Positions 17,735-26,661 of a stretch of 64,000 nt of DNA are shown in pieces. Position numbers and translations under genes: made by a program. The notes under the pieces were generated by a model. The model saw only the letters and a list, made by a program, of their open reading frames with translations. It was not told where the DNA came from and did not search any database. Numbering within the stretch: position 1 is the first letter of the stretch; every line of letters starts with the position of its first letter. This DNA comes from JAPHTQ01 sp050295975 (lineage in GTDB: Bacteria > Pseudomonadota > Gammaproteobacteria > Thiohalomonadales > Thiohalomonadaceae), in the NCBI GenBank assembly GCA_050295975.1, contig JBNKQR010000002.1:1-64000 (forward strand), given 5' to 3'.

Positions 17735-18550
17735 ATGAAAATTACTAAACCACTAACAATACTCCTCCTCAGCTTTATTGCCCTCTTACAGACTGCTTGT
17801 GCACCGATGGTTATTTCTGGGGGAACCGATGCAGAAAAAACTGCCTTCGGATCGAAAAAGCGGTTTGCCATTGTTTCCATTGCTGCTGTGAAAAAATTTG
17901 AGGGTGAGAAGGGTTTTACTCAGATGTTTCAGGACGACAATGAGATCCCGGGGGCAAATAGCCAACCCCTAATCGATGCGGTTTCACCTCAAATTATTAA
18001 AAAACTTAACAGTGACAAGAATATTCACCTTATTCCTGAAAGAACTGTATTACATAGTAATGCCTATAAAAGACTCAAAGAAGATGAGCGAAAGATAAAA
18101 ATTCTATTCTCGAGCGAAGACATTAATGTTGCCAAAGGCTATAAGTACGTATCCAGCCCAGAGAAGATGGCACGTCTCGCGAAGAGCCTGAATGTAGACG
18201 GTGTAATTGCTATCAACATGACATTTCATGTTATGTCCAGCAAGAGCGGTGCTTCAATAATGGGCTTCAGTTTTGGCAGCAAGTCCTACAGCCCTGCAGC
18301 AGGTGTGAATGTTGTTGCATATGACCGTGGTGGCAGAGAGATCTGGAATGATAGCACCATGAAATTGGCAGAGCCTGGCGACAAAAAGGCCATCTTCCTT
18401 TTGGACTTCAGTGACGTCACCAGTACCAATTTCAAAAAGATGCATCCTAAGGCGATTGAAATTGGCAATAAAGCGATAGATGTTTTGCTTGCGCGACTTG
18501 ATGACACCCTAAGCGGTAAAGAAACCAGTAGTTTCCAGAGTATGAAGTAG
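17735..18550 (+). CDS. Uncharacterised lipoprotein
   Basis: 271 residues. A signal with lipobox (IALLQTACAPM) predicts lipid attachment at Cys22. The rest is mixed alpha/beta, containing KRFAIVSIAAVKKF and a later GVIAINMTFHVMSSKSGASIMGF segment. The layout resembles envelope lipoproteins that combine a GNA1162/CsgG-like core, but I do not recognise a family firmly. RBS-like AGGGA precedes the ATG. Monocistronic, behind the CRP-type site; a hairpin lies 45 bases after the stop. Confidence 0.6.
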   Translation: MKITKPLTILLLSFIALLQTACAPMVISGGTDAEKTAFGSKKRFAIVSIAAVKKFEGEKGFTQMFQDDNEIPGANSQPLIDAVSPQIIKKLNSDKNIHLIPERTVLHSNAYKRLKEDERKIKILFSSEDINVAKGYKYVSSPEKMARLAKSLNVDGVIAINMTFHVMSSKSGASIMGFSFGSKSYSPAAGVNVVAYDRGGREIWNDSTMKLAEPGDKKAIFLLDFSDVTSTNFKKMHPKAIEIGNKAIDVLLARLDDTLSGKETSSFQSMK

Positions 18551-18595
18551 AGCATATTCCCCGGCGTATTCCGAGGCTCTTGCTAAACACCAATA

Positions 18596-18646
18596 TGGGT
18601 CAGGGAGCATTTTTCTCAATTCTTAGAACAATTGCTCTCTGACCCA
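18596..18646. repeat. Inverted repeat TGGGTCAGGGAGCA / TGCTCTCTGACCCA
   Basis: Fourteen-base arms with one mismatch around a 23-base AT-rich loop, between the lipoprotein gene and the convergent oxidoreductase gene. A related half (CTCTCTGATCC ... CATCTGACCCCA) appears near 20000-20040, also at a gene end. This is a REP-like palindrome that could act as a bidirectional terminator. Confidence 0.6.
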
Positions 18647-18675
18647 GTTTCTTACTAGATAATTTAAAATCCCTC

Positions 18676-19299
18676 TCAATATGAGACGCCAGGTGTTTTG
18701 TGTAAATATGTCTTGTCTTGAAGCTGCTTCAACAAAAAGTCGGCGACATCAGATCGAGATACTTTCAACTTTAAGGTCTTATCTTTCGCCGTAAATCCAT
18801 GGCGATACTCACGTGTAAGCTCACCATCAGTGAACGCACCAGGTCGCACTATCGTCCAATCCAGGCCACTCTGTTTGACGTATTGCTCTTGTAACTGATG
18901 ATCCATAAATGCGGGCTTTAGCAGCCAACCAAACATAATGTGTTTCCAAAAGAAGTTGAGGTTGCTCGAGCTATCACCTGCACCCAGAGTAGATTGGCAG
19001 ATTAAACGAGAAATACCCTGAGACTTCATTGCTTGTATAACGTTTTGTGTACCCGTGGCGCGTACTTCACCCTTTCTACCCGCCCCCAGTACCACAACAG
19101 CCGCATCATGGCCTGGCATTGCGGCCTCCACATCACCAGGGTTCAATACATCACCAGCAGCCTTATAAAGATTGCGATGATTCAACCTAATTTTGCTCGG
19201 GTCACGAGCAAAGGCAGTCACCTCGTAACCAGCATCAAGTGCCTGTTTTAACACGCACTTTCCTACACTACCTGTAGACCCAAAAACGATAATTTTCAT
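18676..19299 (-). CDS. NAD(P)-binding oxidoreductase, atypical SDR
   Basis: 207 residues. The N-terminal nucleotide-binding motif KIIVFGSTGSVGKCVLKQAL and later VVVLGAGRKGE, SRLICQSTLGAGD and LDWTIVRPGAFTDG are typical of the NmrA/BLVRB-like atypical short-chain dehydrogenases. Substrate unknown. Divergent from the TetR gene across a large palindrome, so it is the likely target of that repressor. Confidence 0.85.
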   Translation of the reverse strand: MKIIVFGSTGSVGKCVLKQALDAGYEVTAFARDPSKIRLNHRNLYKAAGDVLNPGDVEAAMPGHDAAVVVLGAGRKGEVRATGTQNVIQAMKSQGISRLICQSTLGAGDSSSNLNFFWKHIMFGWLLKPAFMDHQLQEQYVKQSGLDWTIVRPGAFTDGELTREYRHGFTAKDKTLKLKVSRSDVADFLLKQLQDKTYLHKTPGVSY

Positions 19300-19314
19300 A
19301 ACTCACTCCTTTAC

Positions 19315-19344
19315 TTGACAGGGTGTCAATTGACACTATGTCAA
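19315..19344. promoter_or_regulatory. Palindromic operator between TetR and oxidoreductase genes
   Basis: A 30-base near-perfect palindrome: TTGACA..GTGTCAA joined to TTGACAC..TGTCAA. It lies 16 bases from the oxidoreductase start and 22 bases from the tetR start. On the plus strand its first TTGACA can serve as a -35 box with TATGTC as a weak -10 at 16-base spacing, so repressor binding would block its own promoter as well as the divergent gene. Confidence 0.75.
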
Positions 19345-19365
19345 GCCTAGGATACGCTTTACAGC

Positions 19366-19953
19366 ATGTCAAGCAGTGATAATGATACTCGAACCAAAAT
19401 CTTGCGAGCCGCCTGGGAACTCATGGAACAAGATCCCGGCAAAAGCGTAAGCATGAGCCAAATAGCCAAAGCCACAGGCATCTCCCGGCAGGCGGTCTAT
19501 CTGCACTTTGCGTCACGCACAGAACTGCTCATTGCGACGATCCATTATGTTGATGAAGTAAAAGGATTGGATCAGCGCCTGGAAGCGCTGCAGACCGCAA
19601 CATCAGGCACAGATATGCTGGAGAAATATGTAGAGGTGTGGGGAAACTATATCCCTGAAATTTACGGTGTGTCCAAAGCGCTAATGCTAACCAAAGCGAA
19701 TGATGAAGCCGCGGCCGCGGCATGGAATGAAGTGACTAACTGTTTGCGCGATCTATGCGTACAAGTTATGGATAAGCTCCAACAGGAGAAAAAGCTCAAC
19801 GCCCATTGGAATACCGAAAACGCCGCTGACCTCTTTTGGGTGATGATCTCCATTGATACCTGGGAACAACTCACTCAGGACTGCGGCTGGACGACTGATC
19901 AGTACGTGGAAAACATAACAAAAACGATGAAATCTACCTTCATTACCAACTAG
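19366..19953 (+). CDS. TetR-family transcriptional regulator
   Basis: 195 residues. The N-terminal TetR HTH is clear: ILRAAWELMEQDPGKSVSMS followed by QIAKATGISRQAVYLHFASR. The C-terminal ligand-binding part has no recognisable specificity. It probably represses itself and the divergent oxidoreductase through the palindrome between them; the inducer is unknown. Confidence 0.88.
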   Translation: MSSSDNDTRTKILRAAWELMEQDPGKSVSMSQIAKATGISRQAVYLHFASRTELLIATIHYVDEVKGLDQRLEALQTATSGTDMLEKYVEVWGNYIPEIYGVSKALMLTKANDEAAAAAWNEVTNCLRDLCVQVMDKLQQEKKLNAHWNTENAADLFWVMISIDTWEQLTQDCGWTTDQYVENITKTMKSTFITN

Positions 19954-20046
19954 TTAATGTTGTTGGTAGACATGTGAAAGCATTGACTTCAAAGCAATCA
20001 CTCTCTGATCCGGTATTTCATTATGTTTCATCTGACCCCACTTATT

Positions 20047-21096
20047 TTAAGGCATTCTGTAAATCTTCATAGGCCATGCTCCAATATAAAATCTACCGTT
20101 ATATGCATGTAATTGACTAGCAGCCTCAGGGTAGCTCGACAAAGAGACGGATTTATTCAAACTTAAAGCACCGCTAGCTTCTTTGTATAGTTTTACTGAG
20201 TCGGTCAACTGCAAAAAGTATCCGTCAATACTGTCATAACTGAAATCAACAAATGTTCCGCTGATTTGATCGTTAATAACATCGATAGTTGGGGCGCCTG
20301 GAGTAGTGACATCTAATCTGGCTATTTTGACTTTACCGGCATACTTAGAAGGCCCTCCGATATATATTTTATTTCCAATCACATAGGTTTTTCTGCTTTG
20401 CTTGATGTCCGCATTTGCGGTTTCCGTAAAAGTAACACTCGTCGGAAGTGTGACGTCCATGTATCCATAGCCATTATTAGTGATGACAAAAAAACCATTA
20501 GCGAGCGCAACCATGCTGGTGGCGCTAGTGCTCAATGCAAATGATGAATTTAAGACCGGAGAGCTTGGTACAGTAATGTCATATAAAGCTATTTCAGTAT
20601 TTGATGAGACCAAAAGCCAGTTATCCATCGCAACTGCCCGGTCAAGAATGGTAGGAAAAGTCAGTGTGGCTGATAAGGAATAGGTGGAGTTCGACAAAGA
20701 TACTAATGAAACCCATCCCTGAGTTTGCAAATTGTGATTCATTGTTACTGTCGCCCACTGTGGGTTCAGTGTTATATCTTCAAGACGTGAATACAAAGTA
20801 TCGACTCCGAGATAAACCGAGCTCAAGTTCAGAAGCAAATCGGGATTAACGACATCCTGTTGATAGATGTTGAGGGTTTCTTTAAAGCCCGTACTTGCAC
20901 CCGCACTCGATTGATCCGTATAACTCGCAACAACAATATCCCCATTTCCGTTCAAACCATTTGCATACAGATCGATGGACTGAACCAGTATGGGAGAATT
21001 GCTGGAGTTCCCGCCACCTCCCCCGTCACTTCCCCCTCCACATGCCACAATAACGAAACTGAAAAATATTATTAAAATATAATTTGTGAGCTTCAT
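20047..21096 (-). CDS. Lipoprotein with probable beta-propeller (LVIVD-like) repeats
   Basis: 349 residues from ATG 21096, chosen because GGAG precedes it and a lipoprotein signal follows directly (FFSFVIVACGGGSDGGGGG, lipobox VVAC-like). The Gly/Ser linker is followed by repeats such as WLLVSSNTEIALYDITVPS and GFFVITNNGYGYMDVTLPT, reminiscent of LVIVD propeller blades. Probably a surface or periplasmic propeller of unknown role. The frame continues upstream to 21138, but that extension lacks a signal. The 235 bases between this frame and glmS show nothing clear. Confidence 0.6.
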   Translation of the reverse strand: MKLTNYILIIFFSFVIVACGGGSDGGGGGNSSNSPILVQSIDLYANGLNGNGDIVVASYTDQSSAGASTGFKETLNIYQQDVVNPDLLLNLSSVYLGVDTLYSRLEDITLNPQWATVTMNHNLQTQGWVSLVSLSNSTYSLSATLTFPTILDRAVAMDNWLLVSSNTEIALYDITVPSSPVLNSSFALSTSATSMVALANGFFVITNNGYGYMDVTLPTSVTFTETANADIKQSRKTYVIGNKIYIGGPSKYAGKVKIARLDVTTPGAPTIDVINDQISGTFVDFSYDSIDGYFLQLTDSVKLYKEASGALSLNKSVSLSSYPEAASQLHAYNGRFYIGAWPMKIYRMP

Positions 21097-21373
21097 CTTA
21101 TCTCCATGGATTATATATTTACAAACATTCCCTGACATTTCCGGTTAAACACTAACAGGATGTTATACGAACACCATAAACACCTTACTATATGAATCCC
21201 GTATAACACGACATTTACAGTCATTCAGGCTGGTGTTCTGATGATTGTCAATTCTTTGATCTTTTGGGGGTGCAGGATGCTCATATCGTCGCTCACCCTT
21301 ACTCGTCCATGTATTCAGTGGCCATTTATTATTGATTCCCTTTTCAGCAGTTAGCTTCTACCGCATACATCCA

Positions 21374-23206
21374 TCACTCAACAGTAACAGATTTTGCCAG
21401 ATTCCTCGGCTGATCCACATCCGTCCCTTTGAGAACAGCAACATGATAGGAGAGCAATTGCAGCGGTATGGTGAAGATGATCGGCGCGACATGGTCACCA
21501 CCCGGCGGGATGGTGATGACGTGTACACGTTCGCTACTATCCATACCAGCGGCGTGATCGGCGAAGACGTAGAGTTCGCCACCACGGGCGCGGACTTCTT
21601 CGAGGTTGGATTTCAATTTTTCCAGCAGTTCGTCGTTGGGGGCAACGGCGATTACCGGCATCTCTTCATCAACCAGCGCCAGTGGGCCGTGTTTCAGCTC
21701 ACCTGCGGGATAGGCCTCGGCGTGGATGTAGGAGATCTCTTTCAGTTTTAGTGCGCCTTCCATTGCAACCGGGTACTGCACACCGCGTCCAAGGAACAGG
21801 GCATTGTGTTTATCGGCAAAGCGTTCGGACAATTCCTTGATGGTGTCGTCGAGCTTCAACACCTCTTCCACATGGCGCGGCAGCGCGAGCAGTTGTTCAA
21901 CGATGGTCGCTTCACGTTTGGCGTCGATGTTGTGACGACGACCGATTGCGGTCACCAGTAACAGCAGCGCCACCAACTGGGTGGTGAATGCTTTGGTTGA
22001 GGCGACGCCGATCTCAGGACCGGCGCGGGTCATCAATGTTAGATCCGCTTCACGAGAAAGAGAGCTTTCCGGCACGTTACAGATCGCAAGTGATGCACCA
22101 TAACCCCACTCCTTTGCTGCACGCAGTGCGGCGAGGGTGTCAGCGGTTTCACCGGACTGAGAGATCACTACCACCAACGCATCGGGATTGGATACCGGAT
22201 GGCGATAACGGAATTCACTGGCCACCTCAACGTGGCACGGTACACCGGCAACACCCTCAAACCAGTTACGTGCCACCATGCCTGCATGGAAGCTGGTGCC
22301 ACAAGCAATGATCTGCACGGCTTTGATTTTGTCGAAGATCGCTGAAGCTTCGGGGCCGAAGCTTGCTTCAAGTACCTTGCCATCGGCGACGCGCCCTTCG
22401 AGGGTTTCGGCAATGGAGCGCGGCTGCTCGTGGATCTCCTTGAGCATGTAGTGACGATATTGACCACGATCGGTGGAGTCAGCAGTAAGCGATGACTCGA
22501 CGATCTCACGGCGTACGTAGTTACCCTGGTGGTCGTAGATGGCAACTCGATCACGGTGGATGTCGGCCACGTCACCATCTTCGAGGAAGATGAAGCGGCG
22601 GGTCACCGGCAGCAGTGCAGCCACATCGGAGGCGATGAAGTTTTCACCGATACCAAGTCCGATCACCAGCGGACTACCGCGACGTGCCGCGACCAGGCGA
22701 TCCGGTTCGTCATTGCTGATCACACCAAGAGCATAGGCACCTTGAAGTTCGGCGATGGTGTCGATGACCGACTGCAACAACTCTTTACCCGCAGCATGAT
22801 GCTTGTGTAACTGATGCGCAACCACTTCGGTGTCGGTGTCGGAGGTAAATTTATATCCCGCCTCTTTCTGCTCACGACGCAGTGCTTCGTGGTTTTCGAT
22901 AATGCCGTTATGCACCACCGCAACACCATCATTACAGATGTGCGGGTGGGCGTTATTTTGTGTCGGTTTACCGTGGGTGGCCCAGCGAGTGTGGGCGATG
23001 CCGAGCTGGCCCTTCAATGGATGTTCGACCAGCGCATCGGCCAACATCTGTACCTTGCCAGGGATACGCTCACGATCGAGACAACCATCTGCTTTAACCA
23101 CGGCGATACCCGCCGAATCGTAGCCGCGATACTCCAGGCGTCGCAATCCCTCCAGCAGGATAGGGGTAACTTCACGCTCTGCAATCGCACCGACAATGCC
23201 GCACAT
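21374..23206 (-). CDS. glmS: Glucosamine-6-phosphate synthase
   Basis: 610 residues. Glutamine:fructose-6-phosphate aminotransferase, first step to UDP-GlcNAc. The catalytic N-terminal Cys is in MCGIVGAIAERE, followed by the class II glutaminase domain (TRWATHGKP). Two SIS sugar-isomerase domains follow (CGTSFHAG, SQSGETADTL) and the C-terminus is DQPRNLAKSVTVE. It lies 9 bases after glmU; no glmS ribozyme is expected or seen in this group. Confidence 0.97.
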   Translation of the reverse strand: MCGIVGAIAEREVTPILLEGLRRLEYRGYDSAGIAVVKADGCLDRERIPGKVQMLADALVEHPLKGQLGIAHTRWATHGKPTQNNAHPHICNDGVAVVHNGIIENHEALRREQKEAGYKFTSDTDTEVVAHQLHKHHAAGKELLQSVIDTIAELQGAYALGVISNDEPDRLVAARRGSPLVIGLGIGENFIASDVAALLPVTRRFIFLEDGDVADIHRDRVAIYDHQGNYVRREIVESSLTADSTDRGQYRHYMLKEIHEQPRSIAETLEGRVADGKVLEASFGPEASAIFDKIKAVQIIACGTSFHAGMVARNWFEGVAGVPCHVEVASEFRYRHPVSNPDALVVVISQSGETADTLAALRAAKEWGYGASLAICNVPESSLSREADLTLMTRAGPEIGVASTKAFTTQLVALLLLVTAIGRRHNIDAKREATIVEQLLALPRHVEEVLKLDDTIKELSERFADKHNALFLGRGVQYPVAMEGALKLKEISYIHAEAYPAGELKHGPLALVDEEMPVIAVAPNDELLEKLKSNLEEVRARGGELYVFADHAAGMDSSERVHVITIPPGGDHVAPIIFTIPLQLLSYHVAVLKGTDVDQPRNLAKSVTVE

Positions 23207-23215
23207 ATTGATTTC

Positions 23216-24580
23216 CTATTTCAGTTTCTTTACTGGCCGCTTCCAGCCTGGAATCGTTTTCTGTTTACTCTGCATCAACGTCAATTCGCCCTCGGGCGCA
23301 TCTTTGCGCAGCACCGTCCCTGAACCCAGGGTTGCACCTTGGCCCACCTTTACTGGTGCAATCAGAACACTGTTCGAACCGATAGAGGCATGATCACCAA
23401 TCTCGGTACGATGCTTGTTGGCACCATCATAATTGGCAGTAATAGTACCTGCACCCACATTGACGCCATCGCCCATAGTGGTGTCGCCGACGTAACTAAG
23501 GTGATTAACTTTTGAGCCGTTGCCGATTTCGCTGTTTTTAATCTCAACAAAGTTACCGATCTTTGCCTTCTCCGAGAGATGTGTGCCGGGGCGAATTCGG
23601 GCGAAGGGACCAATAGTGCAACCACTATCGATCACCGCCTCTTCGATGATACACATTGGTTCGATGGTGACATCATCGGCAATCTTCACATTGCGCAACA
23701 CACAGTTGGCACCAATACGTACTCGATCACCCAGCACTACATCGCCTTCAAAAACGACGCCGACATCAATGGTGCAGTCTTGACCGCAGCTCAGTGTACC
23801 GCGCTGATCAAAGCGCGCCGGATCGACTAGGGTAACGCCGTCTCGCATCTGCGCCTCGGCCTTTTGCAGTTGATACTGTCGCTCCAGTCGTGCCAGTTGA
23901 ATGCGATCGTTCACTCCCGAAACCTCCGTTTCCGATGCTGCGATGATGCCGTTGACCGTCAGCCCATCCTTTTCTGCCAGGGCGATGGTATCGGTGAGAT
24001 AAAACTCACCCTGGGCATTATTGTTTTCCAGTTGTTTGAGCCAGCCCCGTAACTTACCGCCGTTACAGGCAAGAATACCGCTATTGCCTTCGCAGATCGC
24101 CAGCTGTTCTTCAGTGGCATCTTTCTGTTCAACGATGGCCAGCACTTTTCCGTTCCCATCGCGTACGATGCGGCCGTAACCGGCGGGGTCGTCAAGCTGT
24201 ACCGTGAGTAGTGCAACACCGCCGTTAACGTTCTCAAGCAGGTGTCGCAGAGTTTCGTTGCTGATCAGTGGCACGTCGCCGTAAAGCACCAACACTGTGG
24301 AATCATCATTCACCTTCGGCATCGCCTGCTCTACCGCATGACCGGTGCCGAGCTGTTCCGCCTGTTCCACCCAGTTAACGCTGTCATCGTTAATCGTCTC
24401 GCGAACCGTTTCGCCGCCATGGCCGTAGACCACATGGATCGCACCAGGAGACAGGGTACGAGCGGTGGCGATAACGTGGGCCAGCATCGGTTTGCCTGCA
24501 ATAGGATGCAGAACCTTGGGCAGCGCAGAGCGCATGCGGGTGCCCTGGCCTGCGGCGAGGATGATGACTTCGAGGTTCAT
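23216..24580 (-). CDS. glmU: Bifunctional GlcNAc-1-P uridyltransferase / GlcN-1-P acetyltransferase
   Basis: 454 residues, the full two-domain length. The N-terminal pyrophosphorylase has LAAGQGTRMRSALPKVLH and LYGDVPLI. The C-terminal left-handed beta-helix shows hexapeptide repeats (IGANCVLRNVKIADDVTIEP) and the acetyltransferase site GNFVEIKNSEIGNGSKVNHL. Makes UDP-GlcNAc for peptidoglycan and LPS. It is downstream of the ATP synthase operon but separated from atpC by a strong terminator. Confidence 0.97.
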   Translation of the reverse strand: MNLEVIILAAGQGTRMRSALPKVLHPIAGKPMLAHVIATARTLSPGAIHVVYGHGGETVRETINDDSVNWVEQAEQLGTGHAVEQAMPKVNDDSTVLVLYGDVPLISNETLRHLLENVNGGVALLTVQLDDPAGYGRIVRDGNGKVLAIVEQKDATEEQLAICEGNSGILACNGGKLRGWLKQLENNNAQGEFYLTDTIALAEKDGLTVNGIIAASETEVSGVNDRIQLARLERQYQLQKAEAQMRDGVTLVDPARFDQRGTLSCGQDCTIDVGVVFEGDVVLGDRVRIGANCVLRNVKIADDVTIEPMCIIEEAVIDSGCTIGPFARIRPGTHLSEKAKIGNFVEIKNSEIGNGSKVNHLSYVGDTTMGDGVNVGAGTITANYDGANKHRTEIGDHASIGSNSVLIAPVKVGQGATLGSGTVLRKDAPEGELTLMQSKQKTIPGWKRPVKKLK

Positions 24581-24612
24581 GGCAGTAACACTGTTTCCGT
24601 TTTCAATTTAAC

Positions 24613-24690
24613 AAGGTATCAGGTAACAGGTTGCAGGTTGCAGGAAAACCGCTTTGTACCTGTTACCTGCAATCTGGTACCTGTAACCTT
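24613..24690. repeat. Short direct/inverted repeats between glmU and atpC
   Basis: The stretch contains GGTAACAGG-TTGCAGG-TTGCAGG followed by the inverse CCTGTTACCTGCAA and GGTACCTGTAACC, so an imperfect hairpin with 7-base direct repeats forms. It sits in the glmU leader just after the atp terminator. Role unknown; no open frame crosses it. Confidence 0.5.
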
Positions 24691-24702
24691 TTTTCGTAGA
24701 AC

Positions 24703-24735
24703 GAAAAAAGGGCAGTGTAACACTGCCCTTTTTCG
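24703..24735. terminator. Bidirectional rho-independent terminator after atpC
   Basis: Stem GGGCAGTG/CACTGCCC with a 3-base loop (TAA), preceded by a run of A and followed by a run of T on the plus strand, so a T-run follows the stem on either strand. On the minus strand it ends the ATP synthase operon 22 bases after the atpC stop. Confidence 0.88.
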
Positions 24736-24757
24736 GTCTCATCTTTTCGTCATTGCC

Positions 24758-25192
24758 TCAGCTGCGATGACCGCCAAGCTTGCGGCGCATACGCTGGATG
24801 GCCTGGAGCTGCGCGATGGCTTCGGCCAGTTCGGCCTCGGCACGTGCGTAGTCGATGTCACCCTTACGATCCGCCAACTCCTGCTCGGCGCGCTTCTTCG
24901 CTTCCAGTGCCTTGGCCTCGTCGAGGTCCTTGGCACGGACAGCGGTATCAGCGAGTACAGTGACCACGTGGGGCTGCACCTCAAGGATGCCGCCGGAGAC
25001 GAAGTAGAACTCCTCTTCGCCGCCTTCCTTGACCACGCGCACTTCACCCGGCTTAAGCTGAGTCAGCAGTTGGGTGTGGCGAGGGTAAATCCCCACCTCG
25101 CCCATCACCGCCGGTGCATAGACCTGCTCCACTGTACCGGAGTAGATCTCTTCTTCCGCGCTGACGATGTTTACATGCATAGTCATAGCCAT
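24758..25192 (-). CDS. atpC: F1 ATP synthase epsilon subunit
   Basis: 144 residues. N-terminal beta-sandwich (MHVNIVSAEEEIYSGTVEQV; GEVGIYPRHTQLLTQLKPGE) and the C-terminal helical hairpin (AKALEAKKRAEQELADRKG) are typical. Part of the central stalk; inhibits ATP hydrolysis. Last gene of the operon. The frame starts MAMTMHVN, so the Met at 25186 or 25180 may be the true start. Confidence 0.96.
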   Translation of the reverse strand: MAMTMHVNIVSAEEEIYSGTVEQVYAPAVMGEVGIYPRHTQLLTQLKPGEVRVVKEGGEEEFYFVSGGILEVQPHVVTVLADTAVRAKDLDEAKALEAKKRAEQELADRKGDIDYARAEAELAEAIAQLQAIQRMRRKLGGHRS

Positions 25193-25215
25193 AATATATC
25201 CCGTCTCGGGTTGAA

Positions 25216-26613
25216 TTACAGGGATTTGGCCCTTTCGACCACTTCATCGATCCCGCCAACCATGTAGAACGCCTGCTCAGGCAGGTGATCGTACTCGCCA
25301 TCGACGATGCCCTTGAACCCGGCAATGGTGTCCTTGAGGGAGACGTATTTACCAGGAGAACCGGTGAATACCTCGGCCACGAAGAACGGCTGGGAGAGGA
25401 AACGCTGGATCTTACGGGCACGGGCCACGATCTGTTTGTCGTCCTCGGAGAGCTCGTCCATACCCAGGATGGCGATGATGTCGCGCAGCTCTTTATAACG
25501 CTGCAGCAGACCCTGCACGCCACGGGCAACTTCGTAGTGCTCGTTACCCACAACCAGCGGATCAAGCTGACGGCTAGTGGAGTCCAGCGGGTCAACCGCA
25601 GGGTAGATACCCAGCTCGGCGATCTGACGGGACAGTACCACGGTGGCGTCCAGGTGGGCGAAGGTGGTCGCCGGAGACGGGTCAGTCAGGTCATCCGCCG
25701 GTACGTATACCGCCTGGATGGAAGTGATAGAACCAGTCTTGGTAGAGGTGATACGCTCTTGCAGGGCGCCCATCTCTTCCGCCAGAGTCGGCTGGTAACC
25801 TACCGCTGATGGCATACGACCCAGCAGGGCTGATACTTCGGTACCGGCCAGGGTGTAACGGTAGATGTTGTCGATGAACAACAGTACGTCACGACCTTCG
25901 TCACGGAAGTACTCAGCCATGGTCAGACCAGTCAGCGCAACACGCAGACGGTTACCCGGAGGCTCATTCATCTGACCGTATACCATCGCTACCTTGGACT
26001 CAGGCAGGTTATCCAGACGGATAACACCAGCTTCTGACATCTCGTGGTAGAAGTCGTTACCCTCACGAGTACGCTCACCTACACCGGCGAATACAGACAG
26101 ACCGGAGTGCTCACGCGCGATGTTGTTGATCAGCTCGAGCATGTTTACGGTTTTACCTACACCCGCACCACCGAACAGACCGATTTTACCGCCCTTAGCG
26201 AACGGGCAAACCAGGTCGATTACCTTGATGCCGGTCTCCAGCAGCTCGGTGCTGGCGGAAAGTTCTTCGTAGGCAGGTGCCTTACGGTGAATCGCGTAAC
26301 GCTGCTCTTCACCAATCGGACCCACTTCGTCTACCGGGTTACCCAGTACGTCCATAATGCGACCCAGGGTAGCCTTACCAACCGGTACTGAAATCGGTGC
26401 GCCAGTCGCGGCAACAGCCATGCCACGCTTAACACCATCGGTACCGCCCATGGCAATGGTACGAACCACGCCGTCGCCGAGTTGCTGCTGAACCTCAAGG
26501 GTCAGGCCGGCTTCTTCGACGGTCAGCGCCTCATACACCTTCGGCATGCTGTCACGTGGGAATTCCACGTCGATTACAGCGCCGATGACTTGTACTATCT
26601 TTCCAGAACTCAT
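25216..26613 (-). CDS. atpD: F1 ATP synthase beta subunit
   Basis: 465 residues. Catalytic subunit with P-loop GGAGVGKTVNMLELINNIA, GERTREGNDFYHEM, and ALLGRMPSAVGYQPTLAEEM. Highly conserved throughout. Codes for the nucleotide-binding catalytic sites of the F1 head. Confidence 0.98.
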   Translation of the reverse strand: MSSGKIVQVIGAVIDVEFPRDSMPKVYEALTVEEAGLTLEVQQQLGDGVVRTIAMGGTDGVKRGMAVAATGAPISVPVGKATLGRIMDVLGNPVDEVGPIGEEQRYAIHRKAPAYEELSASTELLETGIKVIDLVCPFAKGGKIGLFGGAGVGKTVNMLELINNIAREHSGLSVFAGVGERTREGNDFYHEMSEAGVIRLDNLPESKVAMVYGQMNEPPGNRLRVALTGLTMAEYFRDEGRDVLLFIDNIYRYTLAGTEVSALLGRMPSAVGYQPTLAEEMGALQERITSTKTGSITSIQAVYVPADDLTDPSPATTFAHLDATVVLSRQIAELGIYPAVDPLDSTSRQLDPLVVGNEHYEVARGVQGLLQRYKELRDIIAILGMDELSEDDKQIVARARKIQRFLSQPFFVAEVFTGSPGKYVSLKDTIAGFKGIVDGEYDHLPEQAFYMVGGIDEVVERAKSL

Positions 26614-26661
26614 CTCTGTTCCCCTTACAATGCTTAAAATCTTTATCGCATAGCCGGACGG

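Noticed and set aside
24242..25267. Open frame of 341 codons on the plus strand
   Set aside because: Antisense to glmU and atpC and crosses the terminator between them; no recognisable protein features.
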